From the NCBI GenBank assembly GCA_030824295.1, contig JAVBYA010000289.1, positions 1 through 5,976 on the forward strand: a stretch of DNA of 5,976 nt. The letters run 5' to 3'. Both the position numbers and the translations under genes were made by a program. Numbering within the stretch: position 1 is the stretch's first letter; each line of letters starts with the position of its first letter. The notes below the pieces were generated by a model that saw only the letters and a program-made list of their open reading frames with translations, had not been told where the DNA came from and did no database searches. This document shows positions 5,603 through 5,976 of this stretch, piece by piece. This DNA is from Bacteroidota bacterium (lineage in GTDB: Bacteria > Bacteroidota > Ignavibacteria > UBA10030 > UBA8401).

Positions 5603-5976
5603 ATGAAAAAACGAAATCTCTTCCTGCTGCTGATCGGTATGTCGTTGAGCATCCCGCTCCAATGGCTCTTTCCGCAGCTCTCCAATAATCCCGCCGCTGC
5701 CGGCGTCCTCGGCCAGACGGACTATATCACGAAGACGACAGGGAACGGGACGACGAAGCTGAACGGCCCGAACGGCATCGCCGTGGATCCGACGACAGAG
5801 AAGGTGTTCGTGGTGGATCGCGGCAACCATCGCGTGCTGCGCTGGAGCTCCGCCGACGCACTGGTGAGCGGCTCGGCAGCCGAAGCAGTGCTCGGTCAGC
5901 CGGACTTCACGACGATCACTTCAGGAGTGAGCCAGACGAAATTCAATACGCCGATCAACTGCACGGTGGATAACGC
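5603..5976 (+). CDS. Exported NHL-repeat beta-propeller protein (3'-partial)
   Basis: The first 124 codons of a larger protein that runs off the window. The start is well supported: AGAGGA (5592-5597) lies five bases before the ATG. MKKR followed by a hydrophobic stretch (5-23) is a signal peptide or anchor, without a clear cleavage site. A repeat with a 61-residue period begins at residue 35: VLGQTDY (35-41) recurs as VLGQPDF (96-102), and LNGPNGIAVD (53-62) recurs as FNTPINCTVD (114-123). Between them, VFVVDRGNHRVLRW (68-81) is a classic NHL strand-turn-strand unit. Such proteins form extracellular or periplasmic beta-propellers that bind other molecules; whether this one is enzymatic cannot be told. 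It lies 47 bases after the LacI gene with no terminator or obvious promoter between, so the two may be co-transcribed. A C-terminal secretion-sorting domain would be worth looking for beyond the window. Confidence 0.88.
   Translation, partial: MKKRNLFLLLIGMSLSIPLQWLFPQLSNNPAAAGVLGQTDYITKTTGNGTTKLNGPNGIAVDPTTEKVFVVDRGNHRVLRWSSADALVSGSAAEAVLGQPDFTTITSGVSQTKFNTPINCTVDN

Noticed and set aside
5552..5830. Minus-strand frame opposite the start of the NHL gene
   Set aside because: The + strand here carries a good ribosome site, a signal peptide and an NHL repeat, so the minus frame is a shadow.

Overview
The window (about 55% GC in coding parts) reads as a chromosomal segment from a Gram-negative bacterium of the Fibrobacterota-Chlorobiota-Bacteroidota group. 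An Ignavibacteria/Kapabacteria-like lineage is the best guess (inference, moderate confidence). The signs are a periplasmic TPR sensor with one membrane anchor, a stand-alone lipoprotein with a TonB-C-like fold, and a secreted NHL beta-propeller protein of the repeating 'VLGQ' type. The clear TTGACA/-10 promoter and AGGAGG ribosome site argue against a strict Bacteroidales-type promoter system. All five genes lie on the + strand, and the long minus-strand reading frames are shadows.

Layout. Positions 3-1943 hold most of a membrane-bound sensor histidine kinase whose start lies outside the window. Positions 1944-2484 are 541 bases with no convincing gene: an AT-rich half, then a strikingly structured block (2200-2401). 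In that block two long-range helices enclose two hairpins, and a perfect 12-bp hairpin follows. Positions 2485-3927 encode a TPR/transmembrane protein ending in a double-CxxC module. Positions 4094-4444 encode a small lipoprotein with a TonB-C-like domain, closed by a textbook intrinsic terminator (4468-4496). Positions 4501-4543 carry a strong sigma70-type promoter with a perfect 16-bp palindromic operator over the expected transcription start. Positions 4563-5555 encode the LacI/CcpA-type repressor that probably binds that operator. Positions 5603-5976 begin an exported NHL-repeat protein that runs off the window.

How they fit together. The kinase, the TPR/CxxC protein and the LacI repressor all look like signal-handling proteins, but they are separated by intergenic gaps and a terminator, so there is no evidence of one joint system. 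The firmest regulatory unit is the LacI gene with its own operator, possibly co-transcribed with the NHL gene 47 bases downstream. The most unusual item is the structured non-coding block upstream of the TPR gene. It may be a dispersed palindromic element, a structured RNA or a cis-regulatory leader, and the sequence alone does not decide between these.
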